DNA from: Acetobacter aceti NBRC 14818
Lineage (GTDB): Bacteria > Pseudomonadota > Alphaproteobacteria > Acetobacterales > Acetobacteraceae
Direction: 5' to 3'
Assembly (NCBI RefSeq): GCF_000193495.2
Contig: NZ_AP023410.1
Location: 2,232,001-2,296,000, forward strand
Length of the DNA stretch: 64,000 nucleotides
How positions within the stretch are numbered: position 1 is the first letter of the stretch; each line of letters opens with the position of its first letter. Below, one piece after another: positions 9,055 to 18,440 of the stretch. A program made the translations under genes and the position numbers. Under the pieces are notes generated by a model. The model did not search any database. It worked only from the letters and a program-made list of their open reading frames with translations, and was not told where the DNA came from.

Positions 9055-9067
9055 GTTTTCCTGACCT
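9036..9067 (+). terminator. perfect hairpin spanning the trehalase stop codon
   Basis: AGGTCAGGAAAACC (9036-9049) and GGTTTTCCTGACCT (9054-9067) are exact reverse complements with a 4-nt loop. The trehalase TAG (9052-9054) lies in the loop and stem. There is no T-run after it, so it may act as an RNA-stabilising or attenuating structure rather than a simple terminator. Confidence 0.55.
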
Positions 9068-9080
9068 CTCATGCTGCATT

Positions 9081-9112
9081 CCGCCTGATTTACTTGTCAG
9101 AAAATCAGGCGG
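9081..9112 (-). terminator. terminator of dnaJ
   Basis: CCGCCTGATTT and AAATCAGGCGG form an 11-bp stem with a 10-nt loop, about 20 bp beyond the dnaJ stop on the minus strand. Confidence 0.6.
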
Positions 9113-9130
9113 TCTGAAGAACTGTGGCTG

Positions 9131-10276
9131 TTAGCTGCGGCCTTCAAAGAAGTCCTTCACACGCGAGAAGAAGCCCGCATGTTCAGGGCTACTCTTCACA
9201 TGCTCACCCGCTTCCTTTTCAAACTCTTCCAGAAGTTCTTTCTGACGTTTGGAAAGGTTCTGCGGGGTTTCAACGACAACCTGCACATACATGTCGCCCC
9301 GCGACGATGACCGCAGCACGGAGAAACCTTTGCCTCTCAAACGGAAATGCTCACCGCTCTGCGTTCCTGCGGGGATCTTCACACTGGCTCGGGTTCCGTC
9401 AACGACAGGCACTTCCACTTCAGTGCCCAGAGCCGCCTGCGCCATGCGCAGCGGCACACGGCAGTAAATGTTGGAACCGTCCCGCTGGAACAGCTCACTG
9501 GCCTGAACGGCGATATGAACATACAGGTCTCCAGCAGGAGCCCCCTTGCCGCCAGACTGACCTTCACCAGACAATCTGATTCGCGTGCCATCTTCAACGC
9601 CAGCCGGGATCGCGATCTCCAGCGTACGCGGCTGTTCGACAGTTCCCACGCCGTGACAGGCCGGGCACGGATCCTTGATGACGCGGCCTGCGCCGTGACA
9701 GCTCGGGCAGGGACGCTCGACTACAAAGAACCCCTGCTGGGCGCGGACCTTGCCCGCACCATGACAGCTCGGGCAAACCTCGACGCCAGCTTCCTTGTCC
9801 TTTGAGCCCGTGCCATCACAGGACTCGCACATGACGCGTGTCTTGATGGTGATGGATTTCTTCACGCCCGTGAACGCTTCCGCCAGCGTGATCTCGACCT
9901 GCGTCTGGATGTCGGCACCGGCGCTGCGTCCACCACCGCCACGGCGACCGCCCATCATGTCGCCGAACATCTGCTCGAAGATGTCGCCCAGACCGCCGCC
10001 GCCAAAGCCGCCACCGAAATCGAACCCGCCCGGGCCACCGCCGCCACCTTCAAACGCCGCGTGACCAAAACGGTCATAGGCTGCGCGCTTGTCGGCGTCT
10101 TTCAGAACATCATAGGCTTCATTGATCTGCTTGAAGCGCTCTTCCGCAGACGCATCTCCGGCATTGCGATCCGGATGATATTTCATGGCCAGCTTGCGGT
10201 ACGCTTTTTTCAGTTCGTCAGAGGAGACTTCTCGGGTGACTTCCAGAACAGCGTAATAATCAAGTTTCGTGGCCAT
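9131..10276 (-). CDS. dnaJ: chaperone DnaJ
   Basis: The Hsp40 co-chaperone of DnaK, 381 residues. It shows a J domain (DYYAVLEVTREVSSDELKKA, HPD in KYHPDRNAG), a Gly/Phe-rich linker (GGGGGPGGFDFGGGFGGG), four CxxCxGxG zinc repeats (CESCDGTGS, CPSCHGAGK, CPSCHGAGR, CPACHGVGT) and the C-terminal substrate domains. The start is at ATG 10276 (MATKLDYY); a longer frame to 10357 adds residues foreign to the family. It lies downstream of dnaK on the same strand. Confidence 0.97.
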   Translation of the reverse strand: MATKLDYYAVLEVTREVSSDELKKAYRKLAMKYHPDRNAGDASAEERFKQINEAYDVLKDADKRAAYDRFGHAAFEGGGGGPGGFDFGGGFGGGGLGDIFEQMFGDMMGGRRGGGGRSAGADIQTQVEITLAEAFTGVKKSITIKTRVMCESCDGTGSKDKEAGVEVCPSCHGAGKVRAQQGFFVVERPCPSCHGAGRVIKDPCPACHGVGTVEQPRTLEIAIPAGVEDGTRIRLSGEGQSGGKGAPAGDLYVHIAVQASELFQRDGSNIYCRVPLRMAQAALGTEVEVPVVDGTRASVKIPAGTQSGEHFRLRGKGFSVLRSSSRGDMYVQVVVETPQNLSKRQKELLEEFEKEAGEHVKSSPEHAGFFSRVKDFFEGRS

Positions 10277-10345
10277 TGATTTCCTCGTAAGCGGGCTCCC
10301 TCTCACATGCGTCACAAAGGATGCCTGGAGGGTATAAAAAGATAA

Positions 10346-10372
10346 CGCCCGCCCCAATGAATGGAGCGGGCG
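10346..10372 (-). terminator. terminator between dnaK and dnaJ
   Basis: CGCCCGC/GCGGGCG stem extended by CC/GG, with a loop of about 7-9 nt. On the minus strand it is followed by TTATCTTTTT. It lies past the dnaK stop and before dnaJ, so dnaJ may get only part of its transcription from the dnaK promoter. Confidence 0.65.
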
Positions 10373-10444
10373 CCTTGAAGATTCGGCGTCTCTATCTTGC
10401 AGGGAAAACCGGTTTATCCGGTCACCCTGTCAGAACAGTTCCGC

Positions 10445-12355
10445 TCAGGCTTTCTTGTTGTCGTCGATTTCTTCAAAATCGGCATCAACCACCTTGTCGT
10501 CAGGCTTTGCGCCACCGGCAGCGGCGCCTTCGGCACCAGCACCACCAGCCTGCTCAGCCTTGTAGACCGCTTCACCAATCTTCATCGCCGCCTGCGTCAG
10601 ACGCTCGGATGCAGTCTTCACTGCCTCGGCATCTGTTCCTTCAAGAGCCGACTTGACTGCAGCGACAGCGCTTTCCGCTTCGCTACGGTCAGCAGCGGGA
10701 ACCTTGTCGCCCGCCTCGGACAGGGACTTCTCAACCTGATTGACCAGACCTTCTGCGTTGTTACGGGTTTCAACCGCTTCACGCTTGGCCTTGTCAGCCG
10801 TTGCGTTCGCCTCGGCATCCTTGACCATCTTGTCGATGTCAGCATCGGACAGACCACCAGAAGCCTGGATCTTGATCTGCTGCTCCTTGCCGGTCGCCTT
10901 GTCCTTGGCGGACACGGAGACGATACCGTTCGCATCAATGTCGAAGGTCACTTCGATCTGCGGCACGCCACGAGGAGCCGGAGCGATACCGGTCAGGTCG
11001 AAGTTGCCCAGCAGCTTGTTGTCAGCCGCCATCTCACGCTCGCCCTGATAGACCTTGATGGTCACGGCGTTCTGGTTGTCTTCAGCCGTGGAGAAGGTCT
11101 GGCTCTTCTTCGTCGGGATCGTCGTGTTGCGGTCGATCAGACGGGTGAACACGCCACCCAGCGTTTCGATACCAAGCGACAGCGGCGTCACGTCGAGAAG
11201 CAGAACGTCCTTCACGTCACCCTTCAGGACCGCGCCCTGAATGGCCGCACCGATCGCCACGACTTCGTCGGGGTTCACGTTACGGGCAGGCTCCTTGCCG
11301 AAGAATTCCTTAACTGCCTCGATGACCTTCGGCATACGGGTCATGCCGCCGACGAGGATGACTTCGTCGATCTGGGAACCGTTCAAGCCCGCATCCTTCA
11401 GAGCAGCCTTGCAAGGCTCCATCGTCCGGGTGATCAGGTCGTCAACAAGGCTTTCCAGCTTCGCACGGGTCAGCTTCACCACGAGATGCTTCGGACCGGA
11501 AGCGTCAGCCGTGATGAACGGCAGGTTGATCTCGGTCTCCTTGGAGGAGGACAGCTCGATCTTCGCCTTTTCAGCAGCTTCCTTCAGACGCTGCAGGGCC
11601 AGCTTGTCGGACTTCAGGTCGATGCCCTGATCACGCTTGAACTCGCTGGCGAGGAAATCGATGATCCGGTTGTCGAAGTCTTCACCGCCAAGGAACGTGT
11701 CACCGTTGGTGGACTTCACTTCGATCACGCCGTCAGAGATCTCGAGGATCGAGACGTCGAAGGTGCCGCCACCAAGGTCATAAACAGCGACCGTGCCGCC
11801 GTTCTTCTTCTCAAGACCATAGGCCAGCGCAGCAGCCGTCGGCTCATTGATGATACGCAGAACTTCAAGACCTGCGATACGGCCGGCGTCTTTCGTTGCC
11901 TGACGCTGGGCGTCATTGAAGTAGGCCGGAACCGTGATGACAGCCTGAGTGACTTTCTCACCGAGATAGGACTCGGCGGTCTCCTTCATCTTGCCAAGCA
12001 CGAACGCAGCGATCTGGGACGGTGCGTAGCTCTTGCCGCGTGCCTCGACCCATGCGTCGCCATTGTCGCCCTTTACGATGGCGTAAGGAACGAGTTCCTT
12101 GTCCTTCTGAACGGTCGGATCGTCAAAGCGACGGCCGATCAGACGCTTCACGGCATACAGGGTGTTGGCCGGGTTGGTGACAGCCTGACGCTTGGCGGCC
12201 TGTCCGACGAGCATTTCACCACCTTCGGTGAACGCCACCATCGACGGCGTCGTGCGTGCGCCTTCGCTGTTCTCGATAACCTTTGTTTCGTTACCCTCGC
12301 GGATGGCTACGCAGGAGTTGGTCGTACCAAGGTCAATACCGATAACTTTGCTCAT
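10445..12355 (-). CDS. dnaK: chaperone DnaK (Hsp70)
   Basis: The ATP-dependent Hsp70 chaperone of 636 residues. It starts with [18 protein letters not shown] and has the phosphate-binding motifs [15 protein letters not shown] and [12 protein letters not shown], the linker [16 protein letters not shown] and an acidic tail ending [16 protein letters not shown] 12355 is chosen over an in-frame TTG at 12364 because AGAGGA lies 9 nt before it and the protein then begins as in other bacteria. Its neighbours grpE upstream and dnaJ downstream complete the system. No CIRCE element was seen upstream, so control by sigma-32 is more likely than by HrcA. Confidence 0.98.
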   Translation of the reverse strand: MSKVIGIDLGTTNSCVAIREGNETKVIENSEGARTTPSMVAFTEGGEMLVGQAAKRQAVTNPANTLYAVKRLIGRRFDDPTVQKDKELVPYAIVKGDNGDAWVEARGKSYAPSQIAAFVLGKMKETAESYLGEKVTQAVITVPAYFNDAQRQATKDAGRIAGLEVLRIINEPTAAALAYGLEKKNGGTVAVYDLGGGTFDVSILEISDGVIEVKSTNGDTFLGGEDFDNRIIDFLASEFKRDQGIDLKSDKLALQRLKEAAEKAKIELSSSKETEINLPFITADASGPKHLVVKLTRAKLESLVDDLITRTMEPCKAALKDAGLNGSQIDEVILVGGMTRMPKVIEAVKEFFGKEPARNVNPDEVVAIGAAIQGAVLKGDVKDVLLLDVTPLSLGIETLGGVFTRLIDRNTTIPTKKSQTFSTAEDNQNAVTIKVYQGEREMAADNKLLGNFDLTGIAPAPRGVPQIEVTFDIDANGIVSVSAKDKATGKEQQIKIQASGGLSDADIDKMVKDAEANATADKAKREAVETRNNAEGLVNQVEKSLSEAGDKVPAADRSEAESAVAAVKSALEGTDAEAVKTASERLTQAAMKIGEAVYKAEQAGGAGAEGAAAGGAKPDDKVVDADFEEIDDNKKA

Positions 12356-12526
12356 ATAACTCAATCCTCTTTCAGCGGTCGCATACGGCCCGAAGCACCG
12401 GATACGCCCCTTATTTCAATAGCCCTGCCATAAATGGTGGCTGACTACATCATCTTTAAATCCGATGTAGGAGCCTCATGTCGGGCTTTCAAGAGTTGTT
12501 ACTCCCGAAATACGACACAGACGGAC

Positions 12527-13138
12527 TCAATTCTTGGCAACGACAACCATGGCGGGTTTCAGCAGACGGCCATGCAGCGTCCATGTGGGTGTCCAGGCCT
12601 GCATGACGGTTCCCGTCTCATGATCGGGGCTTGGCTGCTCGGCCATGGCCTGATGATGATTGGCGTCAAAAGCCTGGCCAGAAGGATCGCTGCACACAAC
12701 GCCATGACGTTCGAGAATGGACAGGAACGACCGTTCCGTACCTTCAATTCCTTCGCGCATCTTGGTGATGATGCTGTCTTCACCTTCGGTTTTCGGCGGC
12801 AGGCTGGCAAGGCCGCGCTTCAGGTTCTCAGCCGCTTCCACGACATCGCGTGCGAATTTCTGCACGGCGTACTGACGTGCATCGTCGATCTCACGCTTGG
12901 TCCGCGCCCGAAGATTCTGCATCTCCGCTTCCGAGCGCATCCATTTGTCGTGCTCTTCAGCGAGTTGCGCTTCCAGTTCCTTGATCCGGTTGCTGGCCGC
13001 GCTCATCACCTCGTCAGACGAAGACGCCTGATCAGCAGCTGCCGCGTCTCCATGAACGGAGGAATGGTGCTCGTTGAGGTCAGTCGCCGCCTCATCCGCT
13101 GGCGATCCGGCCTCGTGTGTGTCTGTCATATTCGTCAT
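12527..13138 (-). CDS. grpE: nucleotide exchange factor GrpE
   Basis: The nucleotide exchange factor for DnaK. A long coiled-coil region (NRIKELEAQLAEEHDKWMRS, AEMQNLRARTKREIDDARQY) leads into the beta-domain with FDANHHQAM and the C-terminal block WTLHGRLLKPAMVVV. The start is uncertain: ATG 13138 (MTNMTDTHEAG) gives 203 residues, a normal size, and ATGs at 13156 and 13129 are also possible. The open frame runs to 13252. It lies about 170 bp upstream of dnaK on the same strand. Confidence 0.93.
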   Translation of the reverse strand: MTNMTDTHEAGSPADEAATDLNEHHSSVHGDAAAADQASSSDEVMSAASNRIKELEAQLAEEHDKWMRSEAEMQNLRARTKREIDDARQYAVQKFARDVVEAAENLKRGLASLPPKTEGEDSIITKMREGIEGTERSFLSILERHGVVCSDPSGQAFDANHHQAMAEQPSPDHETGTVMQAWTPTWTLHGRLLKPAMVVVAKN

Positions 13139-13443
13139 ACGGTAAGAATTAGGCATCCTCGGAGCAATCGACAAGAAGGCAGACCGGACGAATTTTGTGC
13201 TCAGCCCACCGCCGAACGCATTTCTACCGCCTCCCTCCGCTTCAGGGTGCATGCCTAATGGTTAATTTTTGCTTTCATTATTTGCATTTGCCATCAGCAT
13301 TAATCCCCTGAATCCTCTAAAAATAAAATACCGACCGCCGCTCCCCGGTAGCCCGCCATGTCAGACCCGGCTATTATCCATTCAGTTTGCTCTTGATGAA
13401 GCTACAGAACGGGTGCGCCAGCGCCCCGGAGGGAATCAATTTC

Positions 13444-14151
13444 GTGACAGAAAAACAGACGATTGCGCTGGTTGACGATGATCGCCACATCCTGACCTCC
13501 GTCCAGATGACGCTGGAAGCCGAGGGCTACGCCGTTCGTGCCTTCATTGACGGGGAGCAGGCTCTTCAGGATCTGACCAGCCATCCGGTGGATCTGGCCG
13601 TTCTTGACATCAAGATGCCCCGCATGGATGGCATGGAACTCCTGCAGCGCCTCCGCGCCCGCTCCAACCTGCCGATCATTTTCCTTTCTTCCAAGGATGA
13701 GGAAGTAGACCAGTTGATGGGGCTGCGGCTGGGAGCTGACGACTACATCACGAAACCCTTTTCGCAACGACTTCTGATCGAGCGCATCCGTGCGCTTCTG
13801 CGCCGCAATGACGTCAACCGCGCCGAGGCTGCCGGCGAAATCACCAGCAACACTCTGATCCGCGGCGACCTGACCCTCGACGAGGCCCGTCACCGGTGCC
13901 AGTGGAAAGGCACTGATGTGCCCCTGACCGTCACCGAGTTCCTGCTGGTCAAGGCGCTGGCCTCCCGTCCCGGTCTGGTCAAATCCCGCGACCAGCTGAT
14001 CGACGCGGCATACGGCGACAATATCTATGTGGACGACCGGACCATCGACAGCCACATCAAGCGCGTGCGGAAGAAATTCCGGCAGGTCGATGACGCCTTC
14101 AACCAGATCGAAACGCTGTACGGTATCGGCTACCGCTACAAGGAAGACTGA
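13444..14151 (+). CDS. chvI: response regulator, OmpR/PhoB family (ChvI-like)
   Basis: A DNA-binding response regulator of 235 residues. The receiver domain has the acidic pair in LVDDDRH, the phospho-acceptor Asp55 in [10 protein letters not shown] and the lysine in [12 protein letters not shown]-terminal winged helix follows ([20 protein letters not shown] ... [15 protein letters not shown] ... [14 protein letters not shown]). The start is GTG 13444, with GGAGG 11 nt upstream. It is followed after 26 bp by its sensor kinase. ChvI/ChvG pairs in alphaproteobacteria respond to acid and cell-envelope stress; that role here is inferred. Confidence 0.9.
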   Translation: MTEKQTIALVDDDRHILTSVQMTLEAEGYAVRAFIDGEQALQDLTSHPVDLAVLDIKMPRMDGMELLQRLRARSNLPIIFLSSKDEEVDQLMGLRLGADDYITKPFSQRLLIERIRALLRRNDVNRAEAAGEITSNTLIRGDLTLDEARHRCQWKGTDVPLTVTEFLLVKALASRPGLVKSRDQLIDAAYGDNIYVDDRTIDSHIKRVRKKFRQVDDAFNQIETLYGIGYRYKED

Positions 14152-14177
14152 ACCATGAGGCAGGCAGGGGAAGAGCG

Positions 14178-16142
14178 GTGACCACTCCACCGGAAGGCGA
14201 GCCTCACCGGAAAGTCACTCTTCCCGCAAGCCTGACCCATCTTTCGGGCGAAATCAGAAAACTGGCCCGGTCGAAGCCGGAGCTTCCTGCTCCTGTTGCG
14301 CGCGCCCTCGCCGTCTGTCGCCGGGCAATACTGAAGGCGACAACCTTTCTGTCGTCCAGACAGCGTGACGCCGGCACCCCCAAACGGCTGATTTCGCCGC
14401 TGATGCGTCGCATCCTGCTGGTCAACATCCTGCCGCTTGCCGTTTTCGGCATGACGCTGCTGTTTCTCAACCAGTTCCGCAATAGTCTGTTGGCGGCCGA
14501 AGTCGGGGCGTTGCGGGAACAGGCGCGTATCTATGCGGGCGCTCTCGGTCAGAGCGCCGTCATCCAGAATCCGGTCAGCCATTCACATCGCAATCCGGCG
14601 CTTCCCGCCGAAGCCTATACGCTTGAACCGGGGCTGACCCGCCCTCTCCTGCTGCGCCTTACGGAACCAAGTCCCAGAGCGGATGCCCGCGTCTATTCGC
14701 CTGACGGACAGCTGATTGCCGACAGTCATCAGGAAAAACTGGCGCATCACCTTGCGAGCAACCCGCCGTTGCCGCCGGATGTGCAGGAAACGCCCCTTCC
14801 AGGAGACGCAGTCGAACCCCCGCCCCATCCCGGCATCATGCGATCCGTCATCGATTTTCTTGTCGGCGGGGTGGATGATGGGCCATTGCGGGACGATGGC
14901 CATCCACACCCTCCCACCATCAGGGCACCGAACGACCATTCCTTTGATGAGGTGGAAACGCCGCCCTACATCCGTCGGACAGAAAACCACACACTGGTCA
15001 TCACCATTGCGGAACCCATCGTCCATGACGGACAGACGGTCGGCATTCTACAGCTGACGCGTACCGGCGAGGCGATCGACACATCGCTCTTCAAGATCCG
15101 CTCATCCATCCTGTCGCTTTTTCTGCTGGCCATGGCGATCATGGTGCTGCTCTCGTGGTATCTGTCACTCACCATCGCCCGTCCCCTGCTGCGGCTTGCC
15201 ACCTCCGCACATATCATGCGGGAAAGCTCCGGACGTTCCGGCACCGTGCCCAGCAGCCTGCTGGGTCGTAGTGATGAGATCGGCGATCTCGCCCGCGCTC
15301 TACAGGACAGCACGCAGGCCCTGTGGACACGCATGGATGCAATCGAGCGTTTCGCCGCCGATGTATCTCACGAGATCAAGAACCCGCTGACGTCCATCCG
15401 CTCCGCCATCGAGACGCTCCTCCGCATTGACGACGTGGAGCGCCAGCGACGTCTTCTGACGATCATCGCAGAGGATGTCCGACGGCTTGATCGGCTGATT
15501 ACCGATATCTCTGACGCCAGCCGGCTGGATGCTGAACTATCACGTGCACGCGCAACACCTGTAGCCGTGGGACCTCTGCTTTCTGTTCTCGCCGAGATTC
15601 ATCAGGCCACCCGCAAGCCGGATCAGCCGGAAATCATTGTAAACGTCCATGATGATACGCCTGCGCACCCGCTCCGGGCTCTGGCGGTCGAGGACAGGCT
15701 CGTGCAGGTTCTACGCAACCTGATCGGCAACGCCATTTCCTTCTCCCCACCTAACGGTCGTATCTGGCTGGAAGCGCATGCAGCTGGCCCCTTCGTGGAG
15801 ATGTCTGTTGCCGATGAAGGGCCAGGTATTCCTGCCTCGAAGCTCGATTCCGTCTTTGACCGCTTCTATTCCGAGCGTCCGAAATCAGAGCATTTCGGGC
15901 AACATTCCGGTCTTGGCCTGTCCATCAGCCGACAGATCATTCAGGCGCTGAAAGGCACCATCCGGGCGGAAAACCGGATGGATACTTCCGGAAAAGTGCT
16001 GGGAGCCCGCTTTATCATCCACCTGCCACAGGCCGAGACCTCGACCGGCCGTGAACACGGTGGAGAGGTGATCGGTCATGCGAAGTCCGATCGCCGACTA
16101 CCCGGCCCACCGGAGACGGGAACGTCGGACGATGAAGAGTAA
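14178..16142 (+). CDS. chvG: sensor histidine kinase (ChvG-like)
   Basis: A 654-residue membrane sensor kinase. A cytoplasmic N-terminal part leads to a first membrane segment (ILLVNILPLAVFGMTLLFL, near residue 80). A periplasmic sensor region of about 220 residues, rich in His and Pro, follows, then a second membrane segment (SILSLFLLAMAIMVLLSWYL), HAMP, and a HisKA domain with the phospho-acceptor His398 in FAADVSHEIKNPLTSIRSA. The ATPase domain has N (LIGNAISFS), G1 (DEGPGIP) and G2 (GLGLSISRQI) boxes. The start is GTG 14178 behind GGGGAAGAG. Beyond the kinase there is no HPr-kinase gene, although in many alphaproteobacteria one follows. Confidence 0.9.
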   Translation: MTTPPEGEPHRKVTLPASLTHLSGEIRKLARSKPELPAPVARALAVCRRAILKATTFLSSRQRDAGTPKRLISPLMRRILLVNILPLAVFGMTLLFLNQFRNSLLAAEVGALREQARIYAGALGQSAVIQNPVSHSHRNPALPAEAYTLEPGLTRPLLLRLTEPSPRADARVYSPDGQLIADSHQEKLAHHLASNPPLPPDVQETPLPGDAVEPPPHPGIMRSVIDFLVGGVDDGPLRDDGHPHPPTIRAPNDHSFDEVETPPYIRRTENHTLVITIAEPIVHDGQTVGILQLTRTGEAIDTSLFKIRSSILSLFLLAMAIMVLLSWYLSLTIARPLLRLATSAHIMRESSGRSGTVPSSLLGRSDEIGDLARALQDSTQALWTRMDAIERFAADVSHEIKNPLTSIRSAIETLLRIDDVERQRRLLTIIAEDVRRLDRLITDISDASRLDAELSRARATPVAVGPLLSVLAEIHQATRKPDQPEIIVNVHDDTPAHPLRALAVEDRLVQVLRNLIGNAISFSPPNGRIWLEAHAAGPFVEMSVADEGPGIPASKLDSVFDRFYSERPKSEHFGQHSGLGLSISRQIIQALKGTIRAENRMDTSGKVLGARFIIHLPQAETSTGREHGGEVIGHAKSDRRLPGPPETGTSDDEE

Positions 16143-16187
16143 AGGTTCTGTTGGCGCTTAACAGCATCCTGCTCGGATGGTTATTGA

Positions 16188-16231
16188 TGGGGCTTTGCCC
16201 CATGCCCCACAAAGGGACACGGCCCCTTTGA
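16188..16231. repeat. intergenic hairpin repeat, copy 1
   Basis: TGGGGCTTTGCCCCA followed by a second hairpin with CAAAGGG and CCCTTTG. The same layout and wording recur at 39622-39664 and, inverted, at 41224-41280, always between genes. It may act as a terminator after chvG. Confidence 0.5.
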
Positions 16232-16265
16232 TCCCGATTGTTTTCTACAAACCGTAAAACACAAA

Positions 16266-16302
16266 AAAGGGGCACTGAACCAATACTGTTCAGTGCCCCT
16301 TT
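16266..16302 (-). terminator. strong terminator of infC
   Basis: AAAGGGGCACTGAAC and GTTCAGTGCCCCTTT are perfect reverse complements (15 bp) with a 7-nt loop. The minus-strand continuation is TTTTGTGTTTT. It lies about 20 bp past the infC stop. Confidence 0.85.
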
Positions 16303-16324
16303 CCGTGTCTTCAACCGCCCTGTT

Positions 16325-16861
16325 TCAGCGCGGTGCGAGGACCATAACCATCTGACGGTTTTCAAGCCTCGGCATCTGCTCGACCTTGGCTTCTTCTTCC
16401 ATCTCGTTGCGGATACGCTCCAGAACCTTCACACCGAGGTCCTGATGCGCCATCTCACGTCCACGGAAACGGAGCGTGACCTTGACCTTGTCACCATCGC
16501 CAATGAACGACTTCATGGAACGCATCTTAACCTGGTAGTCATTTTCGTCGATATTCGGACGAACCTTGACTTCCTTGATCTCGATGACCTTCTGCTTCTT
16601 CCGCGCTTCGTTCCGCTTCTTCTGCTGTTCATACTTGTACTTGCCGTAATCAAGTATCTTGCAGACCGGCGGCTCAGCGTTCGGGCTGATTTCCAGAAGA
16701 TCCAGTCCGACGCCATAAGCACGGGCCAGAGCCTCACGCGTCGTCATCACGCCCTGCATTTCGCCTTCCTCATCAATCAGGCGGACCTGAGGAATGCGAA
16801 TCTCTTCGTTTACGCGGGGCCCCTCACGATTAGGCGGGGTGGGAATGGGTGGTCTTGGTAT
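16325..16861 (-). CDS. infC: translation initiation factor IF-3 (apparent AUA start)
   Basis: IF-3 binds the 30S subunit and proofreads start-codon pairing. The first ATG in the frame, at 16759, begins only at [11 protein letters not shown], inside the N-domain. Upstream the frame continues with [20 protein letters not shown], which belongs to every IF-3. No ATG, GTG or TTG lies before it. An ATA at 16861-16859 sits 6 nt behind a perfect AGGAG (16868-16872), giving 178 residues, a normal length. infC is known for AUU, AUC or AUA starts, through which IF-3 limits its own synthesis. An ATT seven codons further in (16843-16841) is an alternative. The usual partners rpmI and rplT are not next to it. 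Confidence 0.93.
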   Translation of the reverse strand: MPRPPIPTPPNREGPRVNEEIRIPQVRLIDEEGEMQGVMTTREALARAYGVGLDLLEISPNAEPPVCKILDYGKYKYEQQKKRNEARKKQKVIEIKEVKVRPNIDENDYQVKMRSMKSFIGDGDKVKVTLRFRGREMAHQDLGVKVLERIRNEMEEEAKVEQMPRLENRQMVMVLAPR

Positions 16862-16867
16862 GGTAAG

Positions 16868-16872
16868 CTCCT
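16868..16872 (-). promoter_or_regulatory. Shine-Dalgarno deciding the infC start
   Basis: AGGAG with a 6-nt spacer to ATA 16861. It supports the non-canonical start and autogenous control of infC. Confidence 0.6.
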
Positions 16873-17035
16873 GTCAACGTGACGGCACAAAGCGCGGCAA
16901 CCCCTCCGGGCTCCCGAATCCCTGCTAACATATAATCGCATTATGTGCGTACGGGAACCGTCAAGATCAAGTGTTCTCACCTTATTTGATTTATACCCAT
17001 CCCGATGAGGACTGGTCATCACCGGACGCGACTGC

Positions 17036-17061
17036 CCGGAACCGGCGCAAGACCGTTCCGG
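17036..17061. terminator. hairpin beyond the DegP-like protease gene
   Basis: CCGGAAC/GTTCCGG, 7-bp stem with a 12-nt loop. The T-rich side (CCTTTCTTTC) is on the plus strand, whereas the gene it follows is on the minus strand, so its direction and role are unclear. Confidence 0.3.
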
Positions 17062-17104
17062 CCTTTCTTTCTCCATTGGGAAATCCGGATTTCTTCTGAT
17101 GACA

Positions 17105-18322
17105 TCACTGGTCATCACCATCCCGGTCATCCTCAACAGGCCGTGTTCCCACGGATACCTGCATTTGCAGAACAACCGCCTTGCGCCTCACGGTCAACGG
17201 GAGAGTCGTTCCGGGCTTTGTGGCGGCAATGATACGAATCAGGGTGCGAGCATTTTCAACATGCTCGGAGCCAACAGTAATGATGAAATCGTTCTTCCTG
17301 AGGCCAGCGAGCTGAGCTGCACCGCCCTTGTCAGCATCGACGACTCTCGCCCCATCCTGCCCCTCTTCATCCTCAAGCGTCACACCCAGCCATCCGCGCT
17401 CGATATGACCACTGGTGCGCAAGGCTTCGACCACCGGGATCACAATTTCGGAGGGAATGGAGAAGCCGATCCCGACCGAGCCGCCTGTTGGCGAGACGAT
17501 GGCAGTGTTGATGGCGATCACCTCACCCTGCATGTTAAAGGTCGGGCCGCCGGAATTACCCGGATTGATCGGCGCATCGAGTTGCAGGAAGTCATCGAAC
17601 GGACTCGCGCCAATGTCGCGTCCACGCGCTGACACGATTCCTGCCGTAATGGATGACCCCAGACCAAACGGGTTACCCGCGGCCATGATCCAGTCACCCA
17701 CCTGTACCTGCCGACTCTCGCCCCATTTCACATAGGGCAGAGGCGTCAGACTCTCGACCTTGATAACCGCAATATCGGTCAGGTCATCCACACCCATGAC
17801 CCGCGCCGGGAGTTCATGTCCGTTGGCCAGCGACACCGTGATGTTCGACGCATCGCCAACAACGTGATTGTTGGTAACGATGATGCCCGATGGGTCGATG
17901 ATGAAGCCGGAACCAGCGCCCAGCATCTCCTCGCCATGCCGCCTCAGACGTTCCCGGAAACGGCGTTCAAGCGGCGTTCCCTTGACGTCCGGCAGGACGT
18001 GGAGACGTTTGCTGCTGGAAGGGTTGATGTCCCGTGTCACGGCGATATTGACGACAGCAGGTCCCACCTTCTTGACGAGAGGTGCAAACGTCAGTGGCCG
18101 CGCCACCCCGAGGACAGCCGCCATGTCGTTGCTGACAGGGGGAGCAACCGGAGGAGATACACCATCGGCATGAGCCGGAGTCATGACCTCGAACCCCTGC
18201 CCGGCCAACAGGCCTGCGGACAGCAGGGAAAGGGCAAAACGGCTTCTGGCGGGCAGAGAAAGCCTGTCCCGACGCCAGCCGAGGCGCAGACGGGAAGGCC
18301 GAAAGCAGGATAGTCCGGTCAT
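17105..18322 (-). CDS. DegP/HtrA-like periplasmic serine protease
   Basis: A periplasmic trypsin-fold quality-control protease of 405 residues. The catalytic triad is visible: His in VTNNHVVG, Asp in VDDLTDIAVIK, Ser in INPGNSGGP. Only one PDZ domain follows (IERGWLGVTLEDEEGQ to about LTVRRK), so the architecture is DegS-like rather than that of two-PDZ DegP. A signal sequence or anchor is present (FALSLLSAGLLAGQGFEVMT). The start is placed at ATG 18322; a TTG at 18382 would add 20 residues. It stands alone between infC and hrpB, with an acidic C-terminus (EDDRDGDDQ). Confidence 0.9.
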   Translation of the reverse strand: MTGLSCFRPSRLRLGWRRDRLSLPARSRFALSLLSAGLLAGQGFEVMTPAHADGVSPPVAPPVSNDMAAVLGVARPLTFAPLVKKVGPAVVNIAVTRDINPSSSKRLHVLPDVKGTPLERRFRERLRRHGEEMLGAGSGFIIDPSGIIVTNNHVVGDASNITVSLANGHELPARVMGVDDLTDIAVIKVESLTPLPYVKWGESRQVQVGDWIMAAGNPFGLGSSITAGIVSARGRDIGASPFDDFLQLDAPINPGNSGGPTFNMQGEVIAINTAIVSPTGGSVGIGFSIPSEIVIPVVEALRTSGHIERGWLGVTLEDEEGQDGARVVDADKGGAAQLAGLRKNDFIITVGSEHVENARTLIRIIAATKPGTTLPLTVRRKAVVLQMQVSVGTRPVEDDRDGDDQ

Positions 18323-18440
18323 TATGCGTTCAGCATCTTCATCACACCCTGATGCGTTGAGATAAACGAAACGTGAATACAATCCTAAAGATACAACACG
18401 ACTGCTAATTTATGTCACACTGTGGCACGGATGCCGCGTC

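Noticed and set aside
10397-12433. A 678-residue open frame antisense to dnaK
   Set aside because: It is a codon-bias shadow of dnaK; dnaK is fully supported by family motifs.
12356-12526. A CIRCE element upstream of dnaK
   Set aside because: The inverted repeat TTAGCACTC-N9-GAGTGCTAA was not found between grpE and dnaK.
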